From Enchytraeus crypticus (Eukaryota > Annelida > Clitellata > Enchytraeida > Enchytraeidae): a DNA stretch of 64,000 bases. Location: assembly GCA_905160935.1 (NCBI GenBank), contig CAJHZI010000553.1, positions 708,501-772,500 of the forward strand, written 5' to 3'. Positions 1 to 11,830 of the stretch are shown here, piece after piece. A model generated the notes under the pieces. That model had not been told where the DNA came from. It was given only the letters and a program-made list of their open reading frames with translations, and made no database searches. Made by a program: the position numbers and the translations under genes. Within the stretch, counting starts at the first letter, position 1. Each line of letters starts with the position of its first letter.

Positions 1-799
1 CGTCTGATTGCTAGATCAATCACAGCACTTTGGAATCAGCAATCAAAGGAATTCAGTTTACCTAGAATATCAATTTAGTATTGTTGCAGTACTGAATTGA
101 AGTTATTACTGGTTGAAGTCATTTACGTAGCGTACTGTTTGCAGTATTGGTTGAAGTTATTTACATAGGGTAGGTATCTAACTGTCATACACTACTTTTT
201 TAACATTATTTCAACATATGTACGTCATAACTCACCTCTAATAAATCCAGAGAAGTCATTATGATTTGAGTCCTGAATACTTAGTGGATTGACAGAGTTA
301 ATGCTTAAATGCTTAGCTTGTCATCACAAATCATCCTTTGATTTAGCTCCGGAGATCAAAGGTTCGCTCGGAGGTGAAGACCATGATACACATTTTCTCC
401 AGTAGGCATTAAAAATTCATTAAAGGTAGTTCGTCAACGGTGCAGTGTATACTTGTCCTCAATCGTGTTCAACATGGTTAAAAAATTTGTTATGAGACGT
501 CTGGAAAAACTACATCTTTTGGGAAGGAAATCAGATAGTTTTGTAGAACTGTCAGTAATAAGTCTGCTCATTTAGAAGGAAAAATTGAAGAAATTAGAGA
601 AAAATATACTCTGCTTTTGCATAATGCCTAAATACGTCCAAAGAGGACAACGCAGGACATGTGTAGAGGTAACTGGAAGAGAACTCTGTCTTGGACGAGC
701 CAATAGGCAGCATAGCACTTGAGATGCAAGGAGTGATAGAGGAAGTTATATAGAGAGAGATATTTTGATAGTTTTTAAATTCGAGGAAGAAGATATCAT
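1..799. other. no gene; possible LINE 3' fragment at the left edge
   Basis: The first ~65 bases read on the + strand like the C-terminal end of a CR1-like LINE protein, but too little is present to classify it. The rest up to ~800 has stops in all frames and I recognise nothing in it. Confidence 0.3.
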
Positions 800-1470
800 A
801 AAAACTATTAAAGGGGCCCGATTTAACGAAGGAGGAAAGTTATTCTGCAATTAGCAGCATTAAGAATGGGAATGAAGCCGGAATAGATGATATCCCAGCA
901 GAATTCTTGAAAAAGTAGGAAGGAGTAGCAATCAATAAGTTTGAAAGAATACAATACAGGCATTACGAAATTAGTGATGATTTCAATTAAAAGAGGTAAT
1001 GCTATGGAGTGTTCGTATTACAGAACAATCAGTATAATTCCGCATGCGTCGAAGAACTTATTAAAGATAATTTATAATCGAATTCAGAAACTGGATATGA
1101 TTTTGAGCAAGACATAATTTGGTTTTTTGAAAGGGTGCGGTACGAAAGAAGCAATAGGGGTAAAGCGAATTGTGAAAGACGCTTAGTTATCGAAATGACG
1201 TTTATGAATGTTTTGTGAACTTCCAGAAGGCCTTTGGCAGGATTGAAAGGATAACGATGTTGAATGACTTGAAAAGAATAGGAATTGACTTTAGAGATGG
1301 AAGACTAATTTTAACGTATAAATGATTCCAAGAGCAGTAATCAAAATCCAACAAGTATACTCAAAAGACGGCGAAATAGAACGGGGAGTAAGACAAGGTT
1401 GTAGCATTTTGCCGCTGCTTCTTAACATATACTTTTGAGGCAATGAAAAAAAGCTAAAAATAAAATATCT
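800..1470 (+). pseudogene. RTE-like LINE reverse transcriptase remnant
   Basis: Conceptual translation across several frames gives the order typical of RTE-type reverse transcriptases: a block resembling NGNEAGIDDIPAEFL, then an IIP.ASKNLLKIIYNRIQ block, a TKEAIG block, and the catalytic motif-A neighbourhood read as FVNFQKAFGRIER (family form close to F.D..KAFDR). Frameshifts and stops break the frame about every 100 bases, so this copy is dead. The related copy on the - strand at 7.6-10.1 kb carries the same ASKILLKIVINRIQ block, which supports a single family. The upstream endonuclease part is not recognisable here. Family assignment rests on recalled motif patterns, not a search. Confidence 0.6.
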
Positions 1471-1479
1471 AGTTAACAT

Positions 1480-2014
1480 ATTGCATTACAAATCGATTAG
1501 ATTAGACGATAGTAGGATAGTATTAAATTCCTTCTAAACAGCAAAATATGTGATACTTATGATCACAGAAATGTTTTAAAATTAATTGGGGACTTATGTA
1601 TATACAAGAGTATATATGTAAGAGTACCTAATAAAGAGTTGAAAGTAATCAGTTCCGCTTGGTTGAACGCTCTTTTAAAGCAATTTTTAATGAAAAATAT
1701 TTTATTTAAATCAACGTTAAAATCATTAGGTTACATAATATTGGAATTTCGTCAATTACGCTAGAAATTGTACTTCATGTAGAAAATTTTGATCACTAGT
1801 AGGCGACCAAAGTCTACGATTCAATTTACTAAATAAACGATCCTATTTGTGAATGATATTTTTCTATCAAGTTACACTTTCAACCACATTTCTTCTGATT
1901 GAGTTGAATTTGATCGTAAAATTTCTTTTCATTTGCAGGTCTCACGGTCTTTCATACACGTAAACATCTAGGCCTAATCATTATTTAACGGTAAAGGAAT
2001 TAAGATCACAGAAA
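1480..2014. other. no recognisable feature
   Basis: AT-rich sequence without a coding signal, tandem repeat or terminal repeat that I can support. Confidence 0.4.
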
Positions 2015-2960
2015 AATGGACAGCATTCAATCAATCAATAGGAATTTACTTCAACGTCCGGTTACTCAGCAAATTGCAATGTTAAGGAAGTAAAAAGGCG
2101 CCATATAGCACGACACGATTTCGAATGAGTAAACAAAAACCTAAGAGAATGTCAGATCAAAACAGTTCAAGCCCAAGATCCTTACTTGCCCAGGAAAGTA
2201 CATTTACAAGGTCGAAGACGTCATAGCAGAAAATTCTATGTTGTTGGAGCAGAAAACACGAAGGAGCGCCTTCCAAAAGCAGATGTCCAATACAGTAAGA
2301 AGGCAATTACTGTAGGGTGAAGACTTCGAGGAATCGATGAAATAAATTGATAAGAAGTCAGATAGATGAGAAACTGTTTCATAATTTAATTCTTTGAAAG
2401 CTTAGGAAGCAATCTTGAATTTTATGCATTCAAAGAGTTTGAGCCAGTGTAATGTCTTAAGAAGAGAATAAGTGTGGGAGTAGGATTTTTAATTTGAACA
2501 AGAAAGAGCATTGTGAACATATTGGACACTAATTAACAATGTTTTAGGGAGTTCATTTAACAGAGAGTTGAAGTAATCAAGTATCGAATTAAAAAGTACA
2601 CGCACTAGCTAACAGGAGGGCAGAAAGGTATAAAGTGACCTACGAATTTGGCGTAATTGGCGGATTTGTAAAAAGGAAGAGCAATAGATGATGTAGTAGG
2701 TCCTTTTTGCTTTCAAGTTGACATTTGTATCAAAAATGTTACGCGCAGACTCTACGGGCATAAAGTGAATATTTTTAAATGAAAGGAAGAGTGAATTATT
2801 TTTATTGCGTGGCTATGGGTGGCAAATGAGTTGGTACTTGATCAACAACAAAGAGGCGATTAACGCTATGCCGGAAGTGGAGACGTTCAAGGGTAAAGAT
2901 AAGCTTAGACAGAGCATGTAAACAATTGATACTAAAAAATATATGCTAGAAAACTTTAAA
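2015..2960 (-). pseudogene. L2/CR1-like LINE, 3' end fragment
   Basis: The - strand resembles 26.94-27.90 kb over most of its length. Both contain a decayed LINE C-terminus (in the second copy read as RRSFMFSATTIWNSMP) followed by a shared 3' end near AACCGGACGTT and then ATTGATTG-type repeats (2020-2045 here). A third short copy of the tail is at 7.93-8.0 kb. Multiple frameshifts are present. The comparison is by eye. Confidence 0.5.
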
Positions 2961-3119
2961 AATTTGACACCTAAAGAGACGCTAATGTAAATAAATTCTC
3001 TTCAAATCACTTAAAGACTACTGTCAGAAAATTGATACACTTTATCTAAAAGGGCATAGAAGGAATCTCAGATTGAAAATATTTAGAAGTTACAATTCAC
3101 GTAGTTGTTCCCACACCTA

Positions 3120-3235
3120 CATGTAATTTGTGCTCAGTTGTTTCTCTATGCTCGAGTAATGTATTTGCAATATGCTCGTTGCGCAAGAAAGTTCTAACCA
3201 ATGAACCTTCCGAGAGCTCCTTCCAAGTTTACTCT
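3120..3235 (+). pseudogene. CR1-like LINE RT C-terminal fragment
   Basis: The short reading SSNVFAICSLRKKVLTNE closely matches the segment LSNIFALYSLRTKGLSNE of the - strand LINE at 13.0-14.6 kb. This is the post-catalytic thumb region of CR1/Jockey-type proteins. The match ends at the hairpin that begins at 3265. Confidence 0.5.
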
Positions 3236-3264
3236 CAGAAAGCAACTCTACGCCTTACAATTTC

Positions 3265-3322
3265 GGTGGATTTTGCAAAGGTTGATAATAGACTCCTATT
3301 ATCAACCTTTGCAAAACCCACC
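3265..3322. repeat. 27-bp inverted repeat with a 4-nt loop
   Basis: Arms 3265-3291 and 3296-3322 are reverse complements with one mismatch (3270/3317), separated by ACTC. It is one of many short-loop inverted duplications in this window. Confidence 0.9.
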
Positions 3323-3569
3323 AATTGGGCTTGCAATTATGCGACGTGTTAAAGAGGTAGATATCTAGAAACATGACTCCACTTCTGAAATCGTTGCTCG
3401 TTAGCAAATAACAAACTATATAGAACAGTATGCTACAATAATGACTTAACTGATCTCATGCCCTAATTAACCAACATTCATATCATACCCGAAGAAACAA
3501 TGATTAAATAGTAACTCGCATTATAAGAATAAATCTACTAAACTGAATTTAAATTTTAGTAATTAGAGA

Positions 3570-3617
3570 AAGAGAGAAAGCATACGAGACAGGTTGTTGC
3601 GAAATAAACGAATACAC

Positions 3618-3670
<53 letters not shown>

Positions 3671-3729
3671 CTAATATATAATATATATAAGTTATAGATA
3701 TATATTATATATATATATATATAATATTA

Positions 3730-3767
<38 letters not shown>

Positions 3768-3785
3768 TATATATATACATGTATA

Positions 3786-3823
<38 letters not shown>

Positions 3824-4019
3824 ACATATATATATAAATTATACTTTATAAACATATATAATTTATATATATATACTTTATAAATATATATATGTATATA
3901 TACTTTATAAATTTATATATATAATTTATAAATATATATAATTTATATATATATACTTTATAAATATATATATGTATATATACTTTAAAAAATTTAAATA
4001 TATAATTTATAAATATATA

Positions 4020-4070
<51 letters not shown>

Positions 4071-4118
4071 GTGTATTCGTTTATTTCGCAACAACCTGTC
4101 TCGTATGCTTTCTCTCTT
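3570..4118. repeat. 54-bp inverted repeats flanking a ~440-bp AT array
   Basis: Arms 3570-3623 and 4065-4118 are apparently perfect reverse complements. Between them lies an (AT)n-rich array with interspersed ATATAATTTATA-type higher-order units. The structure is a giant palindrome with an AT loop. Confidence 0.9.
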
Positions 4119-4500
4119 GTCTCTCTTTCTATTTATGTATGTAGAATGAGAGACACATACAGTTCAGATAGAGATAGAGACAGCGAGAAGATGAATTTTT
4201 TTCTCGCTCTCGCTCTCTCACTCTCTCTCACTCTCTCTCTCTCTCTCTCTCTATGCCACTTGGCACACGCTCTCTCAATTTCTATCTATCCATCCACCCC
4301 CGTCTATTTATCTCAACCCTACGTCCGTCCGTCCATCAATCCATCCTTTCAAATCTCTATCTTTCTATCTGTTAAGGCATACATTCTTTTGTATGTCTAT
4401 CCTTCTGCCTGTGTGTCCGTCTATCCGTCAGTCCTTCCATCCACCTTTCAATTTTACAGCCCTTTTTTTATAAATTGTGCTACACAGCCCGGATATATGT
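4119..4500. repeat. CT- and ATCC-rich low-complexity tract
   Basis: (CT)n around 4200-4250 is followed by degenerate ATCC/TCTA-type repeats to ~4440. A 148-codon open frame crosses it (4071-4517), but its serine/leucine/tyrosine-rich translation simply mirrors the microsatellite. Confidence 0.7.
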
Positions 4501-5150
4501 ACAATTCAGTACCCTAATTATATAGATGAGGATATTACACCATCGGGCCAATTTATTTTGGTGAAAAAATTTTGAATAATGAAGACAGTATATACAGTGT
4601 AGCATTCCTAATAGAACCCTCGGCGTCGAAGAAGGTAATATAGAGTAATTGTAAAGTTGTAGCTGTCTGAGCTATTAATAAATGCTATTTAAATGAGCAA
4701 GTCTCAGTGTTTGTTTTGGTTTTTTGGTTTACAAAATGTTCCAATAAATTATAAATAATGCTAATTTTTCTCATATTACTTCTGAAACTGACTTACCACG
4801 TACCCTTTCCTTCATGCATTCAACGATTACTTCGTCCAATGCAACAATTAATGCATAGTGTAGAAAAGTAATAGTCTCTCTATATGAGCTTCTTGACATC
4901 TTAATCCTCCAAATTTTTTATTTTAACCTTAATGCGATCATTTATTAAAGCAGTTTGATATCATCAGGCACTTCTGGAATTACAAAATTTTCAGAGTCTG
5001 CGCATTACTTCAATAAAAAATACAAAATCAATAAAGATTATATTGTATCAAATTCTCATATGAAAACCAAATCTCAAAAGTCTGTGCGCTAGTTCGACCA
5101 AAGACTTTGATAAAACCAGCATATTGTAAAAAGCCGATAAAGCTAATCAT
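4500..5150. other. no recognisable feature
   Basis: AT-rich spacer with stops in all frames. I see no repeat or coding signal. Confidence 0.4.
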
Positions 5151-5275
5151 AACGCCAGTGTTTCCTGACTCAAAAGCGATGTCAATGACGGGCGAGCTCA
5201 GGATTTGAACCCCGCACATGCTGATACGCGGTCGAATATCTCACCGATATCCTCACTGGCATCAGCCATATGTTG
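5151..5275 (-). mobile_element. tRNA-derived SINE (family A)
   Basis: The - strand has a tRNA-like head with an A-box-like GATATCGGTGAGATATTCGA region and a B-box matching GGTTCAAATCC. It then has the family body GACATCGCTTT...AGGAAAC. Seven other copies occur in the window (11.37, 30.78, 36.6, 38.2, 42.6, 43.1 and 45.4 kb). It is a pseudogene-like retroposon, not a working tRNA: the body continues past the tRNA portion into a tail shared by all copies. Confidence 0.8.
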
Positions 5276-5279
5276 TTCA

Positions 5280-5660
5280 TATGTTCATAAGACACAACTT
5301 CTTTGACGTAAAAGTCTATCTCGGAGGATTATAGTTAAACAATTACCAGTAACTAGTTTAGTTTGGTTACTTTTAAATTAGAGCAAAAATTTAGCTGTTT
5401 TTAGGTAACTTAACCAGCTAGCTAGTTGAACTTTTTTGTAGCTAAAAAGTTTATCTTAATTAAGTTAGCTACAACTATTATTCAGCTAGCTAAATTAAGT
5501 CGATGCAGAAATGGACCTTGACGTGAAAGCAGCATTTAATTACGCACGAACGGTATCATCCGATCGAATTATCCGATTCAGATGGTTTTGAGTGGCACCT
5601 GCAGCATTGTTTTTGTTATTTTGATGGTAACAAGGCGCGGAATCTAGGTTGCATGGTAGA
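5280..5660. other. AT-rich spacer with TAGCTA motifs
   Basis: Contains repeated AGCTAGCTA/TTAACT-type motifs (5350-5500). Similar TTAAC-rich sequence recurs at 6.2-6.5 kb, so both could be subterminal parts of one decayed hAT-like transposon, but no terminal repeat is clear. Confidence 0.25.
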
Positions 5661-5661
5661 C

Positions 5662-5716
<55 letters not shown>

Positions 5717-6037
5717 TTTAATTTGTGAAAATTATATTAAGTTATTACACGGATCCTCTGATGGGTGGAATACAAATGATAAATTTTCCTCTTCCAAGGA
5801 TGATGTCAGGAACGTCATTAACATCCATTATTATAATTATTTCCTTTGTGATTTTAGGCCGACAATTTTCTAAGTTTAAAATTGATTTTATAATTTCATA
5901 ATAATAATAATAATAATATAATAATAATAATAATAATAGAAATAAATCTAGTCGTCAAGTGACAACGTAATTATCATTTGTATTCCACCCATCAGAGAAT
6001 CCGTGTAATAACTTAATATAATTTTCACAAATTAAAA
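5661..6037. repeat. (TAA)n arrays with 67-bp inverted repeat
   Basis: Arms 5716-5782 and 5971-6037 match as reverse complements at 66 of 67 positions. (TAA)n arrays lie at 5661-5713 and 5898-5940. Between the arms is a short piece resembling the L2-type LINE 3' end (GGATGATGTCAGGAACGTC on +, i.e. a - strand LINE tail). Confidence 0.85.
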
Positions 6038-6039
6038 CT

Positions 6040-6780
6040 ATGATAGGAAAATGAATATATTAATATACTGAATGATAGGAAAATAAATTATTTTTAAGTT
6101 ATGAATACATTATTTAGATTATTTTCTGGATAATAAAATAAATATATTTGTGAATTTAAATTGAATTTTTACAAATGTTGACAACATGTCCGTTTGAGCA
6201 AATTAACCTTATAAACACTGAAAAGCAAAAGAAGTTAAACTAAAAAAATAATTAAATTATTCTTTTCGTTTAACTAAAATTTGTTAAACTATTTATTTAA
6301 ATAAAATGGGAAGTTAAATAAAACTAATTTGTTAACTTGAAAATTTAATTAAATTAAACAATTTTAATAATTTACAAAGTAGTCAAACTTACATAAACTT
6401 ACAGTCAAATTTACGAAGAAGTCATATCAAGTAGTCAAAGTAGTAGTCAAACTCAATTTTAACTAACAATATAGTAAACTAAACAATTTTTAACTGAAAA
6501 AATAAAAGTTATACTTAGCTGTTTAATTATTTACCATTTCAGTAATATACAATCGCATCATAAGTTGTGTTGGAGGCAAAACATTCTCTTAAGTATACAA
6601 AATACCCTCTCCTATCTTGTATTTCAAGATACTATTACGTTATCTTGTTCCTTCACGATAGTTTAGGAAAGTGTCATAAGTTACTAAAGATTAATTCTAT
6701 CTCGCCTTCATCTAAACATTACCTTGTTTCTTCACGATAGTTTAAGAAAGTCTCATGAGTTACTAAAGATTAATTTTCAA
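6040..6780. other. AT-rich spacer, TTAAC-rich
   Basis: Dense TTAAACT/AGTTAAA motifs at 6220-6520 and a ~60-bp approximate duplication (ACGATAGTTTAGGAAAGT at ~6655 and ACGATAGTTTAAGAAAGT at ~6735). No gene. Confidence 0.4.
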
Positions 6781-7445
6781 GACACTCCACTATTCTTACT
6801 ATTTCAATAATTCATTCAAAGCTCGACTGCTGTAATTCATTATTGCATGGGTTGCCTACTTCTTCCCTCAATCATTTGCAGCACGTCCAAAATTTTCTTG
6901 AACGTGTTGTTTGCAAGTCCTCTTACTTCAATTACGTTCTCTTTCTCTACTTCGCAGTTTTCACTGGCTCCCTGTTAATCAACGCATCAAATATAAAATA
7001 GCTCTATTAACTTTCAAAACTCTGCGATTTGACAAGCCTTCTCACTTATCTGAAATTCTTATTCCCTATCGTCCCTCACGTGCACTACGTTCCATCGATG
7101 CCAATCTTCTCTCTGTTTCAAATATTCTCATATCATTGGGCAGACGTTAATTTTTCTACGCAGCACCCACAATCTGGAATTCTTGACCTGCTAATCTTAG
7201 CTCTCGTTTTTCTCTTTCAACATTCTGTAGCAAGCTTAAAGACTTACCTTTTCCTACGGTAGACATAATCAATCTACCCTGACCATTTTTTGATCACCGG
7301 CTTTCGGTTAGGACCTTACTTCTCCTTAGCGCATTTCCTTTGCAGATTGGTCTGGATGAGTTTATCTGTAGTGATGTGTGCTTTTGGGGACGTCCCTGAC
7401 ATCATCCCTGGATGAGGTAACGGACTTAAAACTTTTATTTATTTC
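6780..7445 (+). pseudogene. L2-type LINE, C-terminus and 3' UTR
   Basis: A frame-broken translation includes the conserved L2 C-terminal blocks FHWLPVNQRIKYKIALLTFKT and PSRALRS. The 3' UTR ends in GACGTCCCTGACATCATCC before AT-rich sequence. The same protein blocks and 3' end occur in the better copy at 56.7-57.8 kb. It is 5'-truncated and carries several stops. Confidence 0.75.
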
Positions 7446-7579
7446 ATTTATTCTTCTGAGTATTCTTGTTGGATTTGGATTATGAAAATATATTATATTA
7501 TAGACTATTAAATATAAAATATATATTAAATATTATTAATTTGAATTATATTAAAGATTATTAAAGAGCAGCCTCAAGT

Positions 7580-10080
7580 ACACTATTAAAATTAGTGTTC
7601 TATCACTTCAGTCAATTCCTCTTATTTTCAATTTATTCAACATCGTTATCAAATCTGTCAAATGCCTTCTCAAAATTCACAAAAGATACAAAAACGTCAT
7701 TTCCACATTCTAAGCTTCTTTCGCAAAGAACACGCATTACCCCTTTTTCAACCTATGTGCCGAATCCTTCTTTAAACCACATAGTTTCTTGCTCAATATC
7801 ACATCCGCGCTTTCGACTGAATGCGATTAATTACTATCTTTAATAAGATCTTCGACGCTCGAGGCATCAAACTGATTGTTCTGCAATACGAATACTCCAT
7901 TCTCCTTATTTGGGAATTGGGATTATCAATCAATAATAGGAATTTAACGTCCGGTTCTTCGTCATAAGGCAATGTCAGGGACATCACTGAGTTAGGTAAA
8001 GTCGTTTGGCCAAGTACCTGTATTGTACACTTCTACACGTGCTTACACTAACTTATGGATTGTTTTTCCTTCCAATATTTTCAAAAATTCTTCTGGGATA
8101 TCATCTATTCCGCCTGCTTTCCCTTTCTTGATGTGTGTTAACTGCAGAATAAATTTCCTCATTCATTATATTGGGGCCCCTTTTATCGTTTTCTATTATT
8201 GTTTCTTCCTCGAGTTTAAAATTCTCTGGAAACTATCTTCCCAGCCTTATAGAATCTCTCTACATATCTCTCCATATTTTTTTTACTTCTAACAGCGCTG
8301 TTTTCAGTTTCCCATCTGAACCCTCTTAAGCTTATGTTCATTGTATCTCCATTCTTTTTCTGTTCAGTTCTTGTCAACATCCTGACTTCCTTGTGCAATA
8401 GATCCGACTTACGTCCTCATATTTTCCTCACACTTTCACTCTGCCAATGATCTTTTACTTCGTCTGTCTTTTTTCTGAGCTCATTGTTTAATCTTCTATA
8501 TTCTCTTCTACCAAGACTCGTGTCAATAGTTTTCCAGATCCTCCATTCTTGCATTTTGTCTAGCATCTCGATTATGATTCAATACTTTTTTGATGATCCA
8601 GTTCTTGTTTTAACAAAGACATAGCACAAATTTTACTAGTCTCCGTTAGCTGAAACCATATTTCATTAATCCTCCACTTTCGTAGTCCATACTCTTAACT
8701 TCCATTTCCAGTGCTTCCTGAAACTGACTTCTTTCTCATTCAATCCGTTTACATTACATCTCTTATTACTATTACTATTACTCCTTAGGTATATTCTCCA
8801 GCTGTATCCCAACCTCAGCCTCTACAAGATTGTGGTCTGAATTAACATAGGATTTAAATTTTAAATATCTGCTATTGGACATTTTTCATCTGATATGATA
8901 GTTAGAGATCTACTATGCTATGGTTACTGTTTTCGATAATTGACATTATGGGTAATATGTTAGCTAATTTGATGTTATAGTTGCAAAGCTTGTCAATCCA
9001 TGTCATTGTGCTTGTCGACAATAATAAGAAAAATGATCCACTCTTGGATAAGCCTTTGAATTCTTCACACTGTGCATGTACTGTTGTTTGATAAGAAAAT
9101 ACATGTATGGGTGACATGTTTGATAGAATATACAATATTTGCTATCTTCGCTCGCTTCAGGTGCTTCCTAAGTTCTTCCACTTGTTACGCCTTCCTGTCT
9201 CATGCTTCAATCAAGTGTTTGTCACCACTATCCCTTTTTATTGCAGAAGTCAACCAGTTTCTCTCCACTCTCATTCCTAAAGCAAATTCCCCAATTTCAT
9301 TACACTCTCTTCCTTCACCCACCACTTCCAATCCTCCATAAGTAATACTTGAACTGTGGCTTTTTTCCTCTTTCATTCCTTCTATTTGTTTCATACCTCA
9401 CTTCAATTTCTTCATCCTCCGAGGCTGACGTACGCATGTATGGATAAGCACCAAGTTTACAGCATCCGCTTTGATCCGCAATAGCATCAATCTTTCACTG
9501 CACTGAAGGACCTATGTTACTTTTTCACTTAAATTTCTTCACAGTATTATCGCCACACCTTCTCCCTTTTTTCTCCTCCGTATTAAATGATCCCGTACCC
9601 ACCAAGTTAAAAAATCTCCTGTATCCAACCATCGCACTTCACTCATCCCCAGGATATTATTTTCCCTTAATCCATTTCCCTTTTTATATATTCTAACTTT
9701 CCTCTTTCACACAGTTATCACTTCTCACATTCCATGAGCCCACATTCAACAGTTTTTGACGTATGGAATGTCCTCTTGGTATGTCTGTGAAGCACCCGAG
9801 GTGCTGAGTGGCCGTGGGATTCTTAGTACCCTTCCGCATGTAAGGGGTGCACGGGACTTGGTACATTTGTGTTGTGATATGCCATTCTTTCAAGGGATTA
9901 CGTTTTTGATGAGGGGCCCCTATGCCTTCATCGGCTTCGACTAACATTAACATTATCACGAAGAGGCTTCATTCCCTGAGAAAACTATCTTGCTTACCTT
10001 TCACAGATAGGCCTAATATTTAGGTCTCTGGATACTTAAGGATTCAAACTAACTTTCTTTAGTTGAATTGCAAATGAGCG
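7580..10080 (-). pseudogene. RTE-like LINE with endonuclease and RT remnants
   Basis: Read on the - strand, the high-coordinate end has the start of an apurinic endonuclease-like domain (LLNVGSWNVRSD at ~9.73 kb). Broken frames then cover ~9.6-9.0 kb. A linker/RT part follows at 8.4-8.2 kb, then the ISLMPRASKILLKIVINRIQ block (~7.87 kb) and a motif-A block SFVNFEKAFDRF (~7.65 kb). The order (endonuclease, then RT) and the similarity to the + strand remnant at 0.8-1.5 kb support one RTE-like family. The C-terminus is missing. The ~150 bases just upstream (9.92-10.08 kb) recur at 32.33-32.48 kb, probably as the element's 5' region. A short L2-like tail (7.93-8.0 kb) is inserted in it. Confidence 0.6.
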
Positions 10081-10099
10081 ATTTTAGTATCAATATACT

Positions 10100-10405
10100 T
10101 TGTCCTTTGTCTATTTAACATTTACGCAGAGACAATGGATAACATTGTAGAAGGAATAAAAATTGTAGGTAAACTTATGAAAAATGTTAGATTCACCGAC
10201 GATTGACGATTGCGAGTAGCAATGTGGGTTATTCAGATGGCGTAAACATTACTGTAAAATTAGTATAAAAAATCCAAAGAGTTGGATATGGCATAAAAAG
10301 GAGTAATCAAAATCGAAAGTTAGAACACCTAAAGTGTTATGGATATTTGGGACCAACAATAACAGAAGATAGGGAATGTGGAACAGAAACAAAATGTCGA
10401 TTGAC

Positions 10406-10410
<5 letters not shown>
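10100..10410 (+). pseudogene. RTE-like LINE RT fragment ending in a GA array
   Basis: The + strand reads MDNIVEGIKIVGKLMKNVRF followed by TDD, corresponding to the RT motif-C neighbourhood (usual form FADD). A segment close to YLGPTITEDRECGTETKCRL follows; this block comes after the palm domain in RTE-type proteins. Stops interrupt the frame. The copy runs directly into a (GA)n array. Confidence 0.6.
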
Positions 10411-10454
<44 letters not shown>

Positions 10455-10500
10455 AAGAAAGAGAGAGACAGAGACAGAGAGAGAGAAGAGACAGACAGAG
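10407..10500. repeat. (GA)n microsatellite
   Basis: Near-pure GA repeat, then degenerate GACA/GAGA. Open frames in either direction across it are artefacts of the repeat. Confidence 0.9.
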
Positions 10501-10664
10501 AAATCTATGTTCATTTCGACAACAATATACAATATAAATATTATACTGCATATACAATATATACAGTATATACAAATTAACACAAATGACCAGTCAGAAT
10601 TTAAGAGACGATAATTCGACAAATTTTGCATATAAGTTGGTCTAATAGCACCGTGGAGTGCTTA

Positions 10665-11085
10665 ACTTGAAAATGTCTCATTACTGTATAATAACAGTGC
10701 ACAGTTTCTACCTTCACTTATATTAATGCACTTCGAAATAGAAACTTCATAGTGAAAAATACATGCAAATTTCGACCAGTCCCACGTTGAGAGGCAATTA
10801 TTCCACCAGGAGGCTTAGTGCAGATATTTTGGTGTAATTGCACCGATGCCTAATTAAAACATTCTTCATTTATGTGAAATTAATTTGGCGTACAGTTTCC
10901 ACCTGCTGTCCTGCACTTACTTTTGCGTCCTACGCAATGTTTACTTAATTCTGAAAAATGCATGCTCGACCAAACCTATTTTGAGAGGCGATTATTCGAC
11001 CATTGGTGCAGAGTTCTTTGTGCAATTTCACCAGCGATTAGCTAAAAAATGTATCATTTATGCGCACTTAAATGAGTTCACTTAT
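10665..11085 (+). repeat. two tandem units of a ~190-bp repeat
   Basis: The landmark CGACCAGTCCCA...GAGAGGCAATTATTC (~10.77 kb) recurs as CGACCAAACCTA...GAGAGGCGATTATTC (~10.96 kb), about 192 bases apart. Each is followed by a TGCA..TTT.GTG.AATT.CACC landmark. An inverted pair of the same units lies at 38.64-39.09 kb. It is a dispersed satellite-like repeat with no coding content. Confidence 0.65.
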
Positions 11086-11365
11086 ATAGTGTAGTTTGTT
11101 TTCTTAAGTATAAATTTGAATCTTAAATTTAGTTCAAACATCTTACAAGTAGATGATATGATAATTTCTAAAAGTAATTTCCAATGTAAATGTGAATGTA
11201 ATGGCAAACATGAATATAGGACGTAGAATAGTTACTAATACCATTCACCATAAAGACCATAACGATATATTTTATATAACTGAGAAAATTCAATAATGGA
11301 ATAACTCAAGCAAAAGAGTCCTTCGGCGAGAGGAAAGAACTACTAACAAGAATTTGAATAAATAA

Positions 11366-11475
11366 ACAGTGGTCCATGATAAACGACTAGGGATAAGTAT
11401 GTGTGGGGTTCAAATCCTGGGCTATCCTGGCGCTGATATCGCTTTCGAGCATTGAAACTACCGTTTACATTGGTT
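11366..11475 (+). mobile_element. tRNA-derived SINE (family A), degraded
   Basis: The B-box-like GGTTCAAATCC is intact and the body GATATCGCTTTCGAG and GAAACT.CCGTT is recognisable. The A-box half is largely lost. Confidence 0.6.
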
Positions 11476-11499
11476 TTAAAGATAACTAGTCCAAAGAAG

Positions 11500-11830
11500 T
11501 TTGTGCGGACGACGCTCCTGTACAATATTGAAACATGGAAATTAAGACAGGATTACCATCAGGAAACTTGAAACATTCTCAATGTGGCTCTGGATAAGAA
11601 TGGAGAAGAAAATGAACAGATAAAAAGCACTTCTACGTTAGCGTAGAAGTGCTAAATAGGGTTGGCATAAATAGACAATTGATAAATATCATAAGGAATA
11701 GAAAAAAGGAATTGATTGATTATGTCATGAGAGTGAATGGTTTACTTAAAGAGATTATAGAAGGAAAAATGGAAGTGAAGAAGAGTAGAGGAAAACCTTG
11801 AAACTTGAACGCTAGATGACACGATAACTA
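11500..11830 (+). pseudogene. RTE-like LINE C-terminal fragment
   Basis: Broken frames give the C-terminal blocks of the RTE-like family (L.NIETW, then RLNRVGINRQLINIIRN-like and EGKMEVKKSRGKP). These correspond to YGCETWTL...NRK and EGR..GK.GRGRPR in the copy at 43.4-43.9 kb. A 12-bp hairpin with a 4-nt loop (11626-11637 / 11642-11653) is embedded in it. Confidence 0.6.

Noticed and set aside
4071-4517. 148-codon open frame
   Set aside because: It runs through CT- and ATCC-type microsatellites; the residues reflect the repeat and there is no domain.
10249-10631. Open frames of 77-108 codons on both strands over a GA array
   Set aside because: Serine/leucine or arginine/glutamate runs are direct translations of (GA)n; real coding here is the broken RTE-like RT just upstream.
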